A stretch of 42,540 bases of DNA from JBDTRY01 sp039931435. Its GTDB lineage: Bacteria > Acidobacteriota > Thermoanaerobaculia > Gp7-AA8. Made by a program: the position numbers and the translations under genes. Position 1 is the stretch's first letter. Each line of letters begins with the position of its first letter. The notes under the pieces were generated by a model. That model did not search any database. It had not been told where the DNA came from and saw only the letters and a program-made list of their open reading frames with translations. This document shows positions 40,071 to 42,540 of the stretch, piece by piece. The stretch spans positions 1 to 42,540 of the forward strand of contig JBDTRY010000009.1 in the NCBI GenBank assembly GCA_039931435.1, given 5' to 3'.

Positions 40071-42287
40071 ATGGACGAGGCTAACGACGGGTATCCGGGG
40101 AGCGTGAATCTTCCCCCGGAGGTAAGGAACCGCGTTCTCACGACCTATGAGCAACTCGAGGAGCTTGCCAGGCAGGGGATGACGGCCGATGTGAAGGCCG
40201 GTTGCGAGCTGTTGCTGAAAATGGATCCGCTCTTCGAACCCGCGAAGCGACTCCTCGCCTCGTCCAGGGGTGGAGTTCCCGGCGGACGCCCCGGCGCCAC
40301 TCCGGAGGACGCGGCTGCAAAGCTCGCTGAGGCCCGGAGGGCTGTCGAGTCCCGGGACTTTCACACTGCCATCGAGTTGACCAACGAAGTTCTCCGCGTG
40401 GACCTGACCAACGAGGAAGCGCAGCGGGTCGGCAACGAAGCACAGGAGAAGCTCGAGGCCGGTCCCTTCGTCGAACAGTTCGTGACAAAGGCCCGCAGTT
40501 TCGCGGAAAAAGGCAACATGACCGCTTCCAATGCGGAGTTGACGAAAGCGAAGGCTCTCGACGCCCACCACCCCGCAATCGGGAAATTTGAGCAGTGGCG
40601 AAAGGCAGCCATTGCCGCTCCTCTGAATGCACCCACCGAGCCCCGCGGACGAAGCAAGGTCGATGCCCCCGCCTTTGATTTCGGGGGATCGGCGTCACCC
40701 TTCGACTTCTCGTTCGGTGGAACTCCACAGGCCTCAACGCCGAGCTCCTCCTTCGTCGTCGATCCTCCGGGCGGCGTAGACCGCACATCAGCGGCAAGCG
40801 ACTTCGGATTTTCTTTCGAGGAAGACAAGCAGGTTCCTCCGACGCCGGCGGTGGAACCGACGAGCGATTTTTCCTTTGGAGAATCTCCGCAGTCAACGCC
40901 CATTTCCACCGGTTCCGCATCTTCGGGACAGGCTGCTCCTCCCCCGCTGATCGGTGAGGCGCAGACATTCGACTTCACAACTGCGTCGGTAGAAACCACG
41001 GCCGAGGATCAGAAGAAGATCGAGGAGCTCCTCAGCCAGGGCGACGAAGCTTTCGCGGCCGGGGATTATCAGCGGGCCACCGACATCTGGTCACGCGTTT
41101 TCCTGATTGACGTCACGAATCATGGAGCCTCCGAACGCATCGAGAAAGCCCGGGCGCGACAGGACGAATTGGACTCGAGGGTCGATTCTCTGATGTCCAC
41201 CGCCTCGACGGCCGCAGCCAAAGGGGATGCGCCGAGAGCTCGCGGTCTCTACGAAGAGGTCCTGCGCATCGATGCCATGAACCAGGTCGCTGCCGACGCC
41301 CTTCGCGAGCTTGCCAGCGCTCCCGGAGCACGGGACGAGCCATCCTCTGCGACGATCCCTCCGCCGTCCACGCCGGGCGATCTGGCGGACATCTACGCGG
41401 GGGGGACGCTCGCAGAGTATGACGAATTCTCCACCACCCCGGAATCGCGGCTGGATGGTACGGGCGCCTCGTTTCCCGAACGCGCTGCAAAACCGGTTCA
41501 GGTCGCGCTCGCACCGCGCCGCACGAACCGGAACGCTGTGATCGCCATCATCGCCGTGGCGGCACTGGCAGCTGGCAGTTACTTCGCCTGGAGCTGGTGG
41601 TCATCGCGGGATTCCGCTGGTCAGCCCTCCGCGCAGACCCAGCTGACGATCATGCGGGCACAAGCGCTGGCGAAACAGGGCAAAGTTGCCGACGCAGTGG
41701 CTCTTCTCTCATCGGTGCCCGCCAACGATCCCGACCACGAGAAGGTCCTCGATCTTCTGGCCGATTTGAAGGGAAGAAAGTCCGCTGGACCGGACCTGAT
41801 CGACGGACGAGCACCGGCGGAGGTATTCGCAGAGCTGGTGAACAGCGGCAGGAACGCATTCGAAACGCACGACTATATCGGAGCACGGGACGCTCTTCAG
41901 AAAGCGTCGACGATTCTGCCCCTTCCTGCCGATGCCAAAAGCGATCTGGACAACTCAGTCCAGCAGGTCGCAAAACTGGACAGCGCTCTCGTTCTTTTCA
42001 AGGAAGGGAACTACGCCACCGCGATCCAGAATCTGGAGGCTCTTCAGCAGCAGGATCCCGAGAACCAGAATGTGAAGCAACTCATCGAAAACGCGCATTA
42101 CAATCTCGGTGCTTCCGCTCTGCGCACCGATCAACTGGACGAGGCCATCACAGAATTCGATGCCGTTCTGAAGTCGAATCCTGACGACATCATGGCCAAA
42201 CGAAGCAGGGATATCGCCGAGCGCTATACCGGCCAGCCCAAAGATCTTCTCTACAGGATTTACGTCAAGTATCTGCCGCTGCGCTGA
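40071..42287 (+). CDS. Large TPR membrane protein with FxF-rich disordered linker
   Basis: A 738-aa protein. The N-terminal 190 residues contain TPR-like helices (LAEARRAVESRDFHTAIELTNEVLRVD). A low-complexity linker at about 200-310 carries five aromatic clusters: FDFGG, FDFSFGG, DFGFSFEED, DFSFGES and FDFTT. A second TPR block follows (about 320-425), then a Pro/Ser-rich stretch and one membrane span near 485-510 (AVIAIIAVAALAAGSYFAW). A third TPR block ends the protein. So the N-terminal two thirds should be cytosolic and the last third outside, or the reverse if the polarity rule fails. The role is probably scaffolding of an envelope complex; no closer family is recognised. A TTG just before ATG 40071 is an alternative start. 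Confidence 0.88.
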   Translation: MDEANDGYPGSVNLPPEVRNRVLTTYEQLEELARQGMTADVKAGCELLLKMDPLFEPAKRLLASSRGGVPGGRPGATPEDAAAKLAEARRAVESRDFHTAIELTNEVLRVDLTNEEAQRVGNEAQEKLEAGPFVEQFVTKARSFAEKGNMTASNAELTKAKALDAHHPAIGKFEQWRKAAIAAPLNAPTEPRGRSKVDAPAFDFGGSASPFDFSFGGTPQASTPSSSFVVDPPGGVDRTSAASDFGFSFEEDKQVPPTPAVEPTSDFSFGESPQSTPISTGSASSGQAAPPPLIGEAQTFDFTTASVETTAEDQKKIEELLSQGDEAFAAGDYQRATDIWSRVFLIDVTNHGASERIEKARARQDELDSRVDSLMSTASTAAAKGDAPRARGLYEEVLRIDAMNQVAADALRELASAPGARDEPSSATIPPPSTPGDLADIYAGGTLAEYDEFSTTPESRLDGTGASFPERAAKPVQVALAPRRTNRNAVIAIIAVAALAAGSYFAWSWWSSRDSAGQPSAQTQLTIMRAQALAKQGKVADAVALLSSVPANDPDHEKVLDLLADLKGRKSAGPDLIDGRAPAEVFAELVNSGRNAFETHDYIGARDALQKASTILPLPADAKSDLDNSVQQVAKLDSALVLFKEGNYATAIQNLEALQQQDPENQNVKQLIENAHYNLGASALRTDQLDEAITEFDAVLKSNPDDIMAKRSRDIAERYTGQPKDLLYRIYVKYLPLR

Positions 42288-42375
42288 TGGCTCGCGTGTC
42301 CGGCTGAAGGCTGGGCAGGACATGGTTCCTCCGTCGCCTGCGCGCAGTGGGGCGCGCCTTGCGCTGCACCATCGC

Positions 42376-42540
42376 CTAGCGCGACGGGAACCACTGGTAG
42401 AGAAAGAAGTACACCAGCACTCCCGTCACCGATACGTACATCCAGATCGGAAAGGTCCAGCGGGCGATCTTGCGGTGAAATCGAATGCGCAGCTTCAACC
42501 CGTTCCACAGAGAGATGATGGCCATGGGCAGGAGAATGGC
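42376..42540 (-). CDS. DUF420 protein, C-terminal part (runs off the window)
   Basis: The last 54 codons of a minus-strand gene with stop TAG at 42376-42378. The reading ends with a membrane helix ILLPMAIISLWNGL, then KLRIRFHRKIARW, a second helix TFPIWMYVSVTGVLVYFFLY and the tail QWFPSR. The HRKIARWTFPIWxYVSVTGVxVY pattern is the characteristic C-terminus of DUF420 proteins, small four- to five-helix membrane proteins often found with cytochrome oxidase genes and related to the assembly factor CtaM. The rest lies outside the window. It converges on the TPR gene with an 88-bp gap. Confidence 0.8.
   Translation of the reverse strand, partial: AILLPMAIISLWNGLKLRIRFHRKIARWTFPIWMYVSVTGVLVYFFLYQWFPSR

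Noticed and set aside
39545..40141. 198-codon minus-strand open frame covering the RidA gene
   Set aside because: Different frame from RidA, no family match, and the RidA frame is unmistakable.
1..42540. tRNA or rRNA genes
   Set aside because: I looked for T-loop (GGTTCGAAT-like) and acceptor pairing and for conserved rRNA stretches on both strands and found none that fold properly.

Overview
The window is 42.5 kb of GC-rich, gene-dense bacterial chromosome with short spacers, many 1-4 bp stop/start overlaps, and no tRNA, rRNA, phage, IS transposase or CRISPR signal that I can see. The gene set suggests a Gram-negative environmental bacterium, most likely Acidobacteriota (Thermoanaerobaculia-like). 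It includes a Bat aerotolerance operon, a bacterial alpha-2-macroglobulin with PBP1C, an FG-GAP/ASPIC-UnbV protein, a DUF2911 protein, a Ser/Thr kinase with a C-terminal TonB-like domain and a UMF1 transporter. That placement is inferred from gene content; there is no rRNA to confirm it.

Layout. 1-6.6 kb: a MarR-GNAT fusion with a clear operator, two small proteins, an ABC-F ATPase, an RRM RNA-binding protein with an unusual start, a secreted protein, a small lipoprotein and an NTF2-like protein, separated by dispersed palindromic repeats. 6.7-14.4 kb: a 1049-aa FG-GAP/ASPIC-UnbV protein, a PlsC-type acyltransferase, a DUF2059 protein, a UMF1-type MFS transporter and a Phd/VapC toxin-antitoxin pair whose promoter predicts a leaderless mRNA. 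14.6-19.6 kb: a DUF2911 protein divergent from a transmembrane Ser/Thr kinase, then a lipid kinase and a convergent EVE-domain protein.

19.8-29.9 kb: a four-gene plus-strand cluster of alpha-2-macroglobulin, pbpC, YheT-type hydrolase and recO. The first two probably act as a periplasmic protease trap coupled to peptidoglycan repair. 30.0-37.2 kb: an eight-gene minus-strand operon read as thioredoxin, MoxR, DUF58, a membrane protein, BatA, BatB, a BatC-like TPR protein and BatD. Every junction overlaps or abuts, which points to a translationally coupled envelope or redox stress module.

37.4-42.5 kb: rsmA overlapping tail-to-tail with a matrixin-like metalloprotease, a RidA protein, a large TPR membrane protein with a disordered FxF-rich linker and a good extended -10 promoter, and the C-terminus of a DUF420 protein running off the right edge.

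The less ordinary items are the thioredoxin-led, fully overlapping Bat operon, the leaderless toxin-antitoxin promoter with its operator over the -10 box, the probable AUU start of the RRM gene, the kinase with repeated Thr-Val motifs in its linker, and a nested palindromic element near 12.1 kb. I found no gene cluster that is clearly a wholly new system.
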